Assembly (NCBI RefSeq): GCF_900021165.1
Contig: NZ_FCOQ01000013.1
Coordinates: 93,512-157,511 of the forward strand
DNA length: 64,000 nucleotides
Reading direction: 5' to 3'
Source: Paenibacillus phocaeensis
Lineage (GTDB): Bacteria; Bacillota; Bacilli; Paenibacillales; Paenibacillaceae
The notes under the pieces were generated by a model. That model saw only the letters and a list, made by a program, of their open reading frames with translations, made no database searches and was not told the origin of the DNA. The position numbers and the translations under genes were made by a program. Shown piece by piece: positions 1-8,319 of the stretch (the stretch's first letter is position 1; every line of letters begins with the position of its first letter).

Positions 1-1730
1 ATTCGGTCGAACACGGCCAGCAGCGTATTGGCGTCTGCCGGCAAATACTCGCGGATGAACTCCGGCTTCTTGTCGGCCAGATGGCCCAGCAACCCCGGAT
101 CTTGGTGCGTGTAGCCGTTGTGGTCCTGTTGGAACACCGTCGACGTGGCCACGACGTTCAAGGACGGAATCTTCCCGCGCCAGCCATGATCGGTCGCTTT
201 GCGCAGCCATTTGAAGTGCTGGGTGATCATCGAATCGACCACGCGCAGGAACGCTTCATAGCTGGCGAAAAAGCCGTGGCGCCCGGTCAACACGTAGCCT
301 TCGAGCAGGCCTTCCGCCTGATGCTCGGACAGTTGCGAATCGATGACGCGGCCGTAGGAAGCCAGGAATTCATCGTTCGGCTCCTTCACGGCGTCCAGCC
401 ATTGGCGCTTGGTGACGTCGAACACCGGCCCGAGGCGGTTGGACATCGTTTCGTCCGGACCGAAGATGCGGAAGTTCTTGTTCGCTTCGTTCAGCCGCAC
501 GACCTCGGCCACGTATTTACCCAGCACGGACATGTCCTGGGCGACTAACTTGCCCGGTACGGAGTTATCCAGCGCGAAGTCCCGGAAGTTCGGGAGGCGC
601 AACTCCTTCACCAGACGGCCGGCGTCGGTGACCGGATTTTTGCCCATGCGGCGTTTGCCCTTCGGCAGGATCTCGGCGATTTCGTCTTTCAATCTGCCAT
701 TCTCGTAGAACAGCTCCTCCGGACGGTAACTCTTCATCCATTCCAGCAAAGCCGGAGCGTGCTGCATGTTTTTCTGGTCCACCGGAATCGGTACCTGGTG
801 GGCGCGGAACGAATTTTCATTCGGTACGCCGCCCCATTCCTTCGGCCCCGTCCAGCCTTTCGGGGAACGGAACACCAGCATCGGCCAGACCGGACGGGCA
901 GCATCCCCGGTTTCGCGCGCATGCTGTTGGATGGCCTGAATTCTCTCGACGATCGTGTCGAGCGCTTTCGCCATCGCCGGATGCATCAACTCCGGATCTT
1001 CGCCTTCAACGAAAATCGGCTCCCAGCCCATGCCTTTGAAGTAAGCGGTCAGTTCTTCGTTCGTTTGGCGGGACAGGATCGTCGGGTTGCTGATCTTGAA
1101 TCCGTTCAGGTGCAGAATCGGCAGCACGGCCCCGTCCGTGATCGGGTTGATGAACCGGTTGGAGAACCACGATGCCGCCAGCGGGCCGGTTTCGGCCTCC
1201 CCGTCGCCGACGACCACCGCCGAGATCAGGTTCGGATGGTCCAGAATCGCCCCCACGCCGTGGGAAAGCGAATACCCCAATTCCCCGCCTTCATGAATCG
1301 AACCCGGCGTTTCCGGCGCGGCATGAGACGCGACCCCGCCCGGGAAGGAGAACTGCTTGAACAACTTCTTCATCCCCTGGAGATCCTGCGTAATTTCCGG
1401 GTAGATCTCCGTGTAGCTGCCGTCCAGGTAAGAGTTCGATACCATCACCTGCCCGCCGTGGCCGGGTCCTTCGATATAGAACATATCCAGATCGTATTTG
1501 CAGATGACCCGGTTGAGATGGGCGTAAATAAAGTTTTGCCCCGGAATGGTCCCCCAGTGCCCGATCGGCTTCACCTTCACGTCCGATTCCTTCAGCGGTT
1601 CCAGCAGCAGCGGGTTGTCCTTCAGGTACAACTGCCCCACCGAAATATAGTTCGCAGCACGCCAATAAGCGTCCAGCTTGGCCAAATACGTTTTGGAGGA
1701 ATAATCGACTTGCGATACCGTAAATGCCAT
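1..1730 (-). CDS. xfp: Phosphoketolase, C-terminus beyond the window edge
   Basis: Thiamine-diphosphate enzyme that cleaves xylulose-5-phosphate (and often fructose-6-phosphate) with phosphate to acetyl phosphate plus glyceraldehyde-3-phosphate or erythrose-4-phosphate; cytoplasmic. The frame is open from the ATG at 1730 to the window edge, about 576 residues of a family usually near 790. Both phosphoketolase signatures are present: EGPGHGG near residue 87 and GDGEAETGP near residue 175. The N-terminus ([13 protein letters not shown]) is preceded by AAAGGGAGTGG, which supports this start. It stands alone on the minus strand. The 130 bases upstream carry a Rex/FNR-like inverted repeat, so redox control is plausible. 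Family identity is near certain; the preferred sugar phosphate cannot be told from sequence. Confidence 0.96.
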   Translation of the reverse strand, partial: MAFTVSQVDYSSKTYLAKLDAYWRAANYISVGQLYLKDNPLLLEPLKESDVKVKPIGHWGTIPGQNFIYAHLNRVICKYDLDMFYIEGPGHGGQVMVSNSYLDGSYTEIYPEITQDLQGMKKLFKQFSFPGGVASHAAPETPGSIHEGGELGYSLSHGVGAILDHPNLISAVVVGDGEAETGPLAASWFSNRFINPITDGAVLPILHLNGFKISNPTILSRQTNEELTAYFKGMGWEPIFVEGEDPELMHPAMAKALDTIVERIQAIQQHARETGDAARPVWPMLVFRSPKGWTGPKEWGGVPNENSFRAHQVPIPVDQKNMQHAPALLEWMKSYRPEELFYENGRLKDEIAEILPKGKRRMGKNPVTDAGRLVKELRLPNFRDFALDNSVPGKLVAQDMSVLGKYVAEVVRLNEANKNFRIFGPDETMSNRLGPVFDVTKRQWLDAVKEPNDEFLASYGRVIDSQLSEHQAEGLLEGYVLTGRHGFFASYEAFLRVVDSMITQHFKWLRKATDHGWRGKIPSLNVVATSTVFQQDHNGYTHQDPGLLGHLADKKPEFIREYLPADANTLLAVFDR

Positions 1731-1784
1731 TTCTACCACTCCCTTTAGATTTGTCTGTTTCTGTTTCTGTACCGCACACCTATA

Positions 1785-1802
1785 TTGTGAATATTTTCAC
1801 CC
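1785..1802. promoter_or_regulatory. Rex/FNR-like operator upstream of the phosphoketolase gene
   Basis: TTGTGAATATTTTCACCC matches the Rex consensus TTGTGAA-W4-TTCACAA at 16 of 18 positions and also fits the FNR/CRP pattern TGTGA-N6-TCAC. It lies 55 bases upstream of the start codon, on the gene side of an AT-rich TATAAT-like stretch near 1807-1816. A weaker copy, ATGTGAAATATTGAACAT, is at 1849-1866. Which factor binds is inference. Confidence 0.55.
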
Positions 1803-1942
1803 ATAATTATATAATAGCGTCCTTTTTATAAATTGATACGGTCCAATTATGTGAAATATTGAACATAGTATGAAAATTGATCGGTCCTCTTCTGTAAAAA
1901 GAGTTGGCCGATCACTTCATAAAAATGATGGAAACCCAATTC

Positions 1943-1969
1943 ATAAAAGAGCTATCCGATGGATAGCCC
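1943..1969 (-). terminator. Rho-independent terminator after the copper-amine-oxidase-like gene
   Basis: Read on the minus strand: GGGCTATCC, loop ATC, GGATAGCTC, then TTTTAT. It is about 30 bases beyond the stop codon at 1998. Confidence 0.7.
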
Positions 1970-1997
1970 TGCATGTATATCCTTTTTAGCTATCTCA

Positions 1998-3255
1998 CTA
2001 CTTGCTGCCTTTCGGCAATACTTCAACCGCTATCTCCGCCCATTTCTCCGAGATGTACCTCGATGTATCCCTTCCGAATACGTCCCGACTAAGTTTAAGT
2101 ATATTAATCAAATAATTGCCAGGCTCATTGATCGTGATCGACCCACTAAACTCCTTATTCTCGTTCATCTGAACGACTGTTTTTTCGCCGCTTGTTTGAT
2201 AGTCTCCCTGCTGAAACTTCGTCAATTGAAATCCAAGAACCTGACTCTGAATATACTCCGTAATGACAGATCCGCTAATCTCTACGGCTTCTCCAGCCTG
2301 TACCCTCAGGAAACCTTGTGTTGGCTTATTGAACACAATATCTTTCTTATACTCATCATAAACATATCGGATCGGAATCAAGGACGGATCCTTAACGATC
2401 CGATGGACAATGATGTCTGCAGATGGATTATCATTCGAATGAATCTGCAGCGGATTCGATCCTGGTCGGAGATCAACGGAAAACGCCACCCGGCAAAATT
2501 CCCGATCTCCAATTTTCACACACCTATCGCCGGACTTTGGCCCTCTACTATCCGAAATACCGGTCATACCGCCAAGCCCCATGCTATGCATTAAATAAAC
2601 GTCTCCGTACCCTTTTTGAACCAATGAACTGAACGTGATACGCCCCGCTTCTGTCGTATAGACAGGGTGCAGGACCTTCGCTGACATCTCATTCCACGTC
2701 AACTGTAAAGTTCCCCGGCTCCACTTGTAGTTGATGTTCATCTTCGGCAACATTGAAACCGGAATGTACAGCGTATTGTTTTTCATAAACGGCGGCAGAA
2801 TTTTCTGGGCATCCTCAAGCACGGTAAGTTTGCCGTTCCCTTCAATATATAGCTTGGAGCTGTTAACCCTGAAATGAAGGTTAGAAAAGGGAGTCGGATG
2901 ACCCGGACGGACTAAAATCGACCCAATAACTATTCGTTTTTGTGCTTTTCATGATCTTACCCACATGCGCCAGCTCCAGCCACTTGATCGGTACGTAGAG
3001 GTTGCCGTTCTTCCTAAGCAGCGGAGATGCCTTCAAGGACTCCGAATCCAAGGTGATGGTGGACTTGTTCAATTTTGCAGTTATTTGGTGTGGGTTCACT
3101 TGAAACATGGCTGCGTCACTTTCTATGATCGGCAGCTTGGATTTCGCTGCCTGCGCGGAGCCAACCTGTAACGGAAGGGCCACAGAAGCAAGCAACCCGG
3201 CACCCAGCAATAATATCGTAATCATTCGTCGCACGACGCGATCACCGCTTTCCAT
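1998..3255 (-). pseudogene. Exported copper amine oxidase N-terminal-domain protein, split by a frameshift
   Basis: Two adjacent frames form one protein. The first (3255-2881) has a hydrophobic signal segment (ITILLLGAGLLASVALPL), then a copper amine oxidase N-terminal (stalk-like) domain with the typical RKNGNLYVPIKWL strand, and stops at 2881. The second frame continues the family without a break as VNSSKLYIEGNGK and later MKNNTLYIPVSML, a second repeat of the same domain, then a C-terminal beta-rich region to 1998. Dropping one base near 2895-2910, where the minus strand reads TCCGGGTCATCC, joins the frames. A GTG at 2822 could restart translation but lies inside the second repeat. Either a real pseudogene or a one-base sequence error. 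Function unknown; such proteins are usually secreted and wall-associated. The 5' start is uncertain (ATG at 3255 or 3225). Confidence 0.75.
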
Positions 3256-3395
3256 TTTTTTGTATAGACGTATGATGTGTAATCAAGTTGCGGAATTCGA
3301 TAGGACTCCGTATTTATAATCCTTCGATCTGCTAGTCCTCTGTCAGGATAGGCAGAAGGCGAAGATACTGTACTGATTCTAAGCTAAACAAAAAT

Positions 3396-3446
3396 GAAAA
3401 AAGGGCCCCTCCCCGGGTCATCTGTGATGACGATTGGGATAGCCCT
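3396..3446 (-). terminator. Terminator of the GntR-family gene
   Basis: On the minus strand an outer AGGGC/GCCCT stem encloses a GTCATC-ACA-GATGAC hairpin and is followed by six Ts. It begins six bases after the stop of the regulator gene. Confidence 0.75.
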
Positions 3447-3451
3447 ACCTC

Positions 3452-4180
3452 TTACCGTTCCTGTACCGAAACAAACGTATTGAATTTCGAATACTTGTAG
3501 TGAAGCCGCATATGAGAAAATTCAAACGGCGTGCCGTTATCCAGGAAGAAGATCCCCTCCATGATGCTGACCGGCTCGTGCGGGGCCAAATGGAGCAGCT
3601 CCTGGTCCTGCGAATTGGACGGCTCGGCGAAGATCGACAGGAACGACTTGGTCACGGCCAGGTTCCGCGAGTTCTCCAAATAGTTGAAGATCGAACCTTC
3701 GATGATCGTCTGGTTCAAGTCCTGCACGATTTTGATGGGGATATACCCCGTTTCGATCATAAACGGCTCCTCGTCGAAGAGGCGCAAACGAACGATTTTG
3801 TACACAAAGTCATGCGGCTCCAGGAACAAATCGCGCTGCAGCTCCTCCGTCGGCGGAATCACCTCGAAGCTGAGCACCTTCACCTTCGGCTTCTTGCCGT
3901 GCATCTGAAAGTTATCGGTGACCCCGAGATTGGAGCCTTCGTAGTTGAAGATCGACTCGTTTTTGATGTATAAGGGATTGATGAACGTGCCCGAACCCCG
4001 CTTCTTAAAAATAATCCCGTCATGCTCCATCTTCGTCAGCGCGCGCTTCACCGAACTTCGGCTCACCTGGTACGTCTCGCTCAGGCTGCGTTCGTCCGGC
4101 AATCGCATATTCGCAAACTGACCGGAGAAGATCTTCGCTTTCAGGTCGTCGATGATTTGCTTATAGACCAATTGTGCCAT
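3452..4180 (-). CDS. GntR-family (HutC/UTRA) transcriptional regulator
   Basis: A 242-residue DNA-binding protein. Residues 1-70 are a GntR winged helix (RLPDERSLSETYQVSRSSVKRALTKM, then KKRGSGTF), and residues 90-235 form a UTRA ligand-binding domain of the HutC subfamily, which usually senses a sugar phosphate, amine or organic acid. The start is supported by AGGAGAGG upstream. It stands alone, with its own terminator behind it and a pair of ATGAAATTTCAT-type palindromes in front, so autoregulation is likely. The target is not evident; the phosphoketolase 1.7 kb downstream on the same strand is possible, but its promoter lacks the palindrome. Confidence 0.9.
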   Translation of the reverse strand: MAQLVYKQIIDDLKAKIFSGQFANMRLPDERSLSETYQVSRSSVKRALTKMEHDGIIFKKRGSGTFINPLYIKNESIFNYEGSNLGVTDNFQMHGKKPKVKVLSFEVIPPTEELQRDLFLEPHDFVYKIVRLRLFDEEPFMIETGYIPIKIVQDLNQTIIEGSIFNYLENSRNLAVTKSFLSIFAEPSNSQDQELLHLAPHEPVSIMEGIFFLDNGTPFEFSHMRLHYKYSKFNTFVSVQER

Positions 4181-4273
4181 AGGATACCTCTCCTCCTTCT
4201 CTCATTCTACCCTTTTTTGGCGGAACGAGGAACTGCGTATTCCCTGTCTTCAAGGAGAGTCGAGCGATTAACT

Positions 4274-4336
4274 ATGAAATTTCAAGTATAATTCACCAAT
4301 TCAGCCGATTTCGGAGGAATAAGCATGAAATTTCAT
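4274..4336. promoter_or_regulatory. Paired palindromes upstream of the GntR-family gene
   Basis: ATGAAATTTCAA at 4274-4285 and the perfect palindrome ATGAAATTTCAT at 4325-4336 lie 51 bases apart. The first is just downstream of a TATACT-like -10 reading toward the regulator. A related TATG-N8-CATA repeat follows near 4376. These are candidate autoregulatory operators. The 4181-4508 gap otherwise holds only the terminator of the next gene. Confidence 0.5.
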
Positions 4337-4453
4337 ATAGATAGGGCCTTCGAGTAGCCCGAACCCGGGAATCTGTATGAAAAATCGCATAGAATCCGCA
4401 TCCCCAACCGTTCCCGGCAAATTATATATGAAAAAGCGAATACATGGCCATAA

Positions 4454-4489
4454 AACAGCCGCCGGGATCAGGCGATCCTGACGGCTGTT
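4454..4489 (-). terminator. Terminator of the TPR-SMI1/KNR4 gene
   Basis: Long stem AACAGCCG...CGGCTGTT with an inner GGATC/GATCC arm, followed on the minus strand by TTTTA. It starts about 20 bases beyond the stop codon at 4509. Confidence 0.8.
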
Positions 4490-4508
4490 GTTGGAGCCGG
4501 GTTATCGG

Positions 4509-5468
4509 TTAACCTTGCGCCGCGTCCGTCAACCCGCGGACAAACGCCTCAAAGTTCGGCGCCAGACGGATGACCTTCTTGCTCTGCTTCTCGACGTAGA
4601 CCACCTCGGGTTCGCCGTCGTTGGCGGACTCACGGTAGTCGAGCATGACCACGCCGGTGTCGGACGGCGTATCGCAGAGGACGACGCCGAATTCGGGATA
4701 CCCCTCACGCTCCATGGTCGCACGGCTCCCGGCGGCTCCGCACAGCGAATGGGGTTTTTCCCGTCCGATGCCCATGAGTCCCAAGATTTCAATGGTCTCT
4801 CCGGATTCGCTTCGGTAATACCGGCTGCGGGGAATTCCACCATTATGTACCTTCATCAGGTTCACATAGAAAGCCGGCAGCCGGAATACCAGCGACTCCT
4901 CCACGGACTCGATCAGGGCATCCGTTGGCGGTGCCGAGAGATACTTCTCCGCCGCAGGGTCGCCGTCATCCCAGAAGTTGGCCGCATCGAAATCACCTTC
5001 GAACGCGACCGATGTCGCTGCGGTTGGCTTGGCTTGCGTCTTCGTCGATTCCGCTTCCGGTCCTGACGCTCCCGCCTCTGCCGCGTCCGGCTCCGCTTCG
5101 GATCCGGATTCGCCTTCGGTCGTCTTCTCCGCGATCCAGCTCAGGAATTCCAGCGTATCCTCGTCACCCGGCTCCAGCCGATCCGCGCGCTCAAATGCCG
5201 TCCTAGCTTCGTCGTACCGCTCCAGATAGTAGTACGCTAAGCCGATGCGGTAATGCCACAACGGATCATCCTGCCCCTCCTCGGCTACAGTCAGAAACTG
5301 CTCGACCGCTTCGTCGTACCGCTCCAAGTTGTTCAAAGCCCGCCCCAAATGACTGATGAGCTCGTAATCTCTTTCCTCCGCCGGCACGTCCATGACGGCT
5401 TGAACGATCTGTTCGTATTCATCCTCTTCATGCCACGTTTGCAGTTGCTCCAATAATTCTTCTCTCAT
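4509..5468 (-). CDS. TPR and SMI1/KNR4 (SUKH) domain protein
   Basis: A 319-residue cytoplasmic protein. Residues 1-110 carry tetratricopeptide repeats (LISHLGRALNNLERYDEAVEQ and LWHYRIGLAYYYLERYDEA). Residues 115-150 form an acidic, Ala/Glu/Ser-rich linker. The C-terminal half is an SMI1/KNR4 (SUKH) domain with the typical LPAFYVNLMKVHNGG motif and a distal GVVMLDYR strand. SUKH proteins often act as immunity proteins against toxins, but no toxin gene is next to this one, so a housekeeping or orphan-immunity role cannot be separated. The start has AGGCTAATCG just upstream, not a strong ribosome site. Confidence 0.85.
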   Translation of the reverse strand: MREELLEQLQTWHEEDEYEQIVQAVMDVPAEERDYELISHLGRALNNLERYDEAVEQFLTVAEEGQDDPLWHYRIGLAYYYLERYDEARTAFERADRLEPGDEDTLEFLSWIAEKTTEGESGSEAEPDAAEAGASGPEAESTKTQAKPTAATSVAFEGDFDAANFWDDGDPAAEKYLSAPPTDALIESVEESLVFRLPAFYVNLMKVHNGGIPRSRYYRSESGETIEILGLMGIGREKPHSLCGAAGSRATMEREGYPEFGVVLCDTPSDTGVVMLDYRESANDGEPEVVYVEKQSKKVIRLAPNFEAFVRGLTDAAQG

Positions 5469-5564
5469 CGATTAGCCTCCCAAGCGCTTTGTCCATAAGC
5501 AAATTATACCATCCTTAGGACATGCATCACCAGCAAGGCCGGTTAAGGGGAAGCGCAGGCCTGC

Positions 5565-6485
5565 CTACACTCCCGCCAACCAGTCCACCGCTTCGGCTTG
5601 ACTGGCAAACACCCGAAGCGCATTCCCTCGATTGGACTCGGCAAGGAGCTCCTTCATCCGGCCTTTAATCAGGCTGTTGTCCGCAGCCACAATCGCCACC
5701 CGAAGCGAGAAATTGACGAACTTCTGCAGCACCTCGCCGGCCACCCCGGTTCTCAATTTGAAAAAATCCTCCGACAACGCCTCCGCATGAACAACGAGCA
5801 ATCGGGCGTTGTGCTCGATACACACCTCGATCAGCCCAATGGCGTCCTTGCCGGTAGCGATTGGCGGTTCGGCGGACGTCACGACGACGATGGTTTGGTT
5901 GTTTTTCTCCACAAGTTGATAGTTCACGGGTTTCTCCCCTTCCTCTGGTTTGCGAATCCCTAAATCTTCGCGCAGCTCACGAATCCAATCGAGTTCGCTT
6001 CGATATTGCTCCAGGACGCGGCCATGGATTCGATCCCACAGGTAAGCCTCCCTGGGCGTACGTCGGGGCGAGAACTCGCCTCGGCGCAGCTTCTCCTCCT
6101 CTGCAGCAATCTGCAGGTAAATTTCCTGCTCATACCCCGCAAGAAGGGCGTCTAGTTCGCTTGGGCCAAGCGTATCCGCCCAGGCAAGGCGCACCAGAAA
6201 AGTGTTCTTAAATTCCGGAAGCTCCGGCGGCGACAGTACCCAGGCCTTCAGCTCCTCCCGCCCGGCGTCGGTAATCGTATAAATCTTCTTCGACGGGGCG
6301 CTCTCCTGGTGATGGATCTCGTTGGTCACCCAGCCTTCCTCCAACAGTTCAAGCAGCGCTTTGTAAATTTGATTGTTGTTGCCCGACCACGGCAGAAACG
6401 GCGAATCCTGAATGATCTTCTTCAGATCATAGCCGGTCAGGGACCGGGCGCTCAGCAACCCGAGAATCGCGTAGTTGATTGACAT
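5565..6485 (-). CDS. PadR-family regulator fused to a DUF4180 domain
   Basis: A 306-residue protein. Residues 1-90 are a PadR winged helix (INYAILGLLSARSLTGYDLKK; QIYKALLELLEEGWV; KKIYTITDAGREELKAW). Residues 90-175 are a helical dimerisation segment. Residues 185-306 match DUF4180 (NYQLVEKNNQTIVVVTSAEPP, then DAIGLIEVCIEH and FFKLRTGVAGEVLQKFVNF), usually a stand-alone protein. The ATG at 6485 has AGGAGTGA six bases upstream and is preferred over a GTG at 6494. A PadR-type operator sits 27 bases before the start, so autorepression is likely. No adjacent target gene such as a drug pump is visible. Confidence 0.9.
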   Translation of the reverse strand: MSINYAILGLLSARSLTGYDLKKIIQDSPFLPWSGNNNQIYKALLELLEEGWVTNEIHHQESAPSKKIYTITDAGREELKAWVLSPPELPEFKNTFLVRLAWADTLGPSELDALLAGYEQEIYLQIAAEEEKLRRGEFSPRRTPREAYLWDRIHGRVLEQYRSELDWIRELREDLGIRKPEEGEKPVNYQLVEKNNQTIVVVTSAEPPIATGKDAIGLIEVCIEHNARLLVVHAEALSEDFFKLRTGVAGEVLQKFVNFSLRVAIVAADNSLIKGRMKELLAESNRGNALRVFASQAEAVDWLAGV

Positions 6486-6511
6486 CCGACTCACTCCTGT
6501 TTATTTTAACC

Positions 6512-6529
6512 TATGTTAATAGTAACATA
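6512..6529. promoter_or_regulatory. PadR-type operator
   Basis: TATGTTAATAGTAACATA is a perfect 7+4+7 inverted repeat containing ATGT-N8-ACAT, the arrangement known for PadR-family sites. It lies directly in front of the PadR-DUF4180 gene. The 6535-6720 stretch beyond it is purine-rich with nothing recognisable. Confidence 0.75.
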
Positions 6530-6724
6530 TGTTTTTCGAAATGCAAGGGAGCAAGGCTGGGGACTGGAGGGGAAGCTGGCAGATTGGCCAGGATGGAGAG
6601 AGGAGAGGCGAGTTCAGGAGTGAGGATAGGGACTGGAGAGCCGCTATTGAGTCCAAAAGATTCGACTTCAAAATCTAACGGGCTCCACAGACCTTATTGA
6701 ACCCAGGTTGGCGTCATTCATTTC

Positions 6725-6740
6725 TGGATGGAGAACTCCA
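6725..6740. promoter_or_regulatory. TetR operator copy 1 (autoregulation)
   Basis: TGGATGGAGAACTCCA immediately precedes a TGCTATACT extended -10 element at about 6745-6753 for the TetR gene. It matches the two sites in front of the peroxiredoxin gene (common pattern TGGAT-N6-ACTCCA). Confidence 0.75.
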
Positions 6741-6759
6741 TTTTTGCTATACTAAGGCT

Positions 6760-7392
6760 ATGAAAACTACAATGACAACGATTCTTCCCCAACCGAAGCT
6801 CACGAAAAAAGGAATGGAAACCCGCCGCCGTATCGTCGCCGCCGCTGCCGAATTGATGTTCGAGCGCGGAGTCGCCGGGACGAGCGTCGAGGACGTGCAG
6901 AAGGAAGCCAAGGTCAGTTCCTCGCAGCTCTATCACTATTTTAAGGAGAAACGGGAGCTGGTGCTGGCCGTGATCCTGTTCCAGACCGAGCAAGTATTAG
7001 GCGCTCAAGAGCCCCTGCTCAGCCATTTGGACAGCATGGAGGCGTTACAGACTTGGCGCGATGCGATCATCCAGCTGCAGGTTGACCGGGCGTATCAGGG
7101 CGGCTGCCCGATCGGGTCGCTGGCCAGCGAGCTGGCGGATCTGGAACCGGCGGCAAGGTCGGCCCTCGCCGCAGGATTCCTGCAGTGGGAGCAGGCGATC
7201 AGCCAAGGGCTGCGAGCGATGCAGGAGCGCGGTGAAATGCGTGCCAACGCTGACCCGGAACGGCTGGCATTGGCGCTGTTAACCGCGCTGCAGGGCGGCC
7301 TGCTCATGACGCAGGTTCGTAAGGATATCTGCGCGCTGGAGGCCGTGCTCGACGCGATGCTGGAACATATCCGCTCCTACCTCGCAGGATAG
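6760..7392 (+). CDS. TetR/AcrR-family transcriptional repressor
   Basis: A 210-residue regulator. The N-terminal helix-turn-helix reads KGMETRRRIVAAAAELMFERGVAGTSVEDVQKEAKVSSSQLYHYFKEKREL, and the C-terminal domain has the GGCPIGSLASEL motif of the LfrR/YxaF-type (TetR_C) group. The ATG at 6760 is chosen because the promoter and operator end at about 6753, leaving an almost leaderless transcript; an upstream ATG at 6697 would span the promoter. It is followed by a strong terminator and then by the peroxiredoxin gene, whose promoter carries the same operator twice, so this gene most likely represses both itself and the peroxiredoxin. Confidence 0.88.
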   Translation: MKTTMTTILPQPKLTKKGMETRRRIVAAAAELMFERGVAGTSVEDVQKEAKVSSSQLYHYFKEKRELVLAVILFQTEQVLGAQEPLLSHLDSMEALQTWRDAIIQLQVDRAYQGGCPIGSLASELADLEPAARSALAAGFLQWEQAISQGLRAMQERGEMRANADPERLALALLTALQGGLLMTQVRKDICALEAVLDAMLEHIRSYLAG

Positions 7393-7451
7393 CGATTGTG
7401 CGGCAAGTTGAAACGAGATACTGAAGGAGGGAAATTCCACAACTGTAATAT

Positions 7452-7491
7452 CCCCCGCACCGGCGGATACCGCCGGGTTGCGGGGGTTTTT
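7452..7491 (+). terminator. Terminator of the TetR gene
   Basis: CCCCCGCA...TGCGGGGG outer stem with an inner CCGGCGG/CCGCCGG arm, followed by TTTTTG. Confidence 0.85.
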
Positions 7492-7534
7492 GCGTTCACG
7501 GGAGATGTGTCGCGCCGCTATCTTTTTAAAAAAA

Positions 7535-7600
7535 TGGAGTTGACAATCCAAAAAAATTCAAATAGACTAAGGTCAGCTCAAAAATGGATTGTTCACTCCA
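7535..7600 (+). promoter_or_regulatory. Peroxiredoxin promoter with two TetR operator copies
   Basis: TTGACA (7540-7545) and TAGACT (7563-7568) are separated by 17 bases. TGGAGTTGACAATCCA (7535-7550) covers the -35, and TGGATTGTTCACTCCA (7585-7600) lies downstream of the -10. The reverse complement of the first differs from the second at only two central positions, and both match the site before the TetR gene. The layout suggests tight repression. Confidence 0.8.
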
Positions 7601-7674
7601 ATAATGCATGAAACGGAAGGACCTGCCTTTAAAGAGAAGGGGCCGCCGTATCCAATCAAATGAGGTGTATGAAG

Positions 7675-8319
7675 ATGACGTTCACGCAAACCCTGGATCA
7701 AATGAGACAAGAGTTTATTGCCAATACCCCGGTCGATGTATATAACGAATTGTTCCGCTTGATCCATGGGCAGCAGCAAGCGGGTCAAGCATTCGGCCTG
7801 CAGGAAGGCCAGAAAGCCAAGGATTTCACCCTAAACAACTCGCTGGGCCAACCCGTGAATCTATACGACGAATTGTCGCAAGGTCCGGTGGTGCTGACCT
7901 TCTACCGGGGCGGTTGGTGCCCGTTCTGCAACACGCAGCTGCGCGCCTACCAGAAGGTGCTGCCGCAGATTGAAGCGATCGGCGGCCGGTTGATCGCCGT
8001 CAGCCCGCAAAGCCCGGACAATACGCTGACCCAGCAAGAGAAGGAAGAGCTTCAATTTCAGGTGCTGAGCGATACGAACGGGGTGACTGCGGCAGCGTAC
8101 AATATTTTGTATGATGTGCCGGATTACATCCAGGATATCTTCCTGAATCAATTCAATTTGGACTTGGCCGAGTACAACGCCACCAACCGTTGGATCCTGC
8201 CGATTACGTCCACGTTTATGATCGATGAGTCGGGCATTATCCGCTCCGCCTACGTGGAGCCGGATTTCATGAAGCGCCCCGACCCGGAAGACATCCTGGA
8301 GCAGTTGAGACGCCTGTAA
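7675..8319 (+). CDS. Peroxiredoxin-like AhpC/TSA family protein
   Basis: A 214-residue cytoplasmic thioredoxin-fold protein predicted to reduce peroxides with active-site cysteines. It has FTLNNSLGQPVNLYDEL, then the FYRGGWCPFCNTQL active site (Cys82 and Cys85), a VSPQSPDNT loop and a C-terminal TFMIDESGIIRSAYVEPDF segment, as in the PRX-like2 group. Of three in-frame ATGs (7660, 7669, 7675) the last is best placed after GAGGTG. It is probably controlled by the TetR protein just upstream. Its 3' end overlaps the convergent metal-ATPase gene by about 53 bases. Confidence 0.9.
   Translation: MTFTQTLDQMRQEFIANTPVDVYNELFRLIHGQQQAGQAFGLQEGQKAKDFTLNNSLGQPVNLYDELSQGPVVLTFYRGGWCPFCNTQLRAYQKVLPQIEAIGGRLIAVSPQSPDNTLTQQEKEELQFQVLSDTNGVTAAAYNILYDVPDYIQDIFLNQFNLDLAEYNATNRWILPITSTFMIDESGIIRSAYVEPDFMKRPDPEDILEQLRRL

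Noticed and set aside
759..1748. Long plus-strand frame opposite phosphoketolase
   Set aside because: Composition and lack of motifs mark it as a shadow of xfp.
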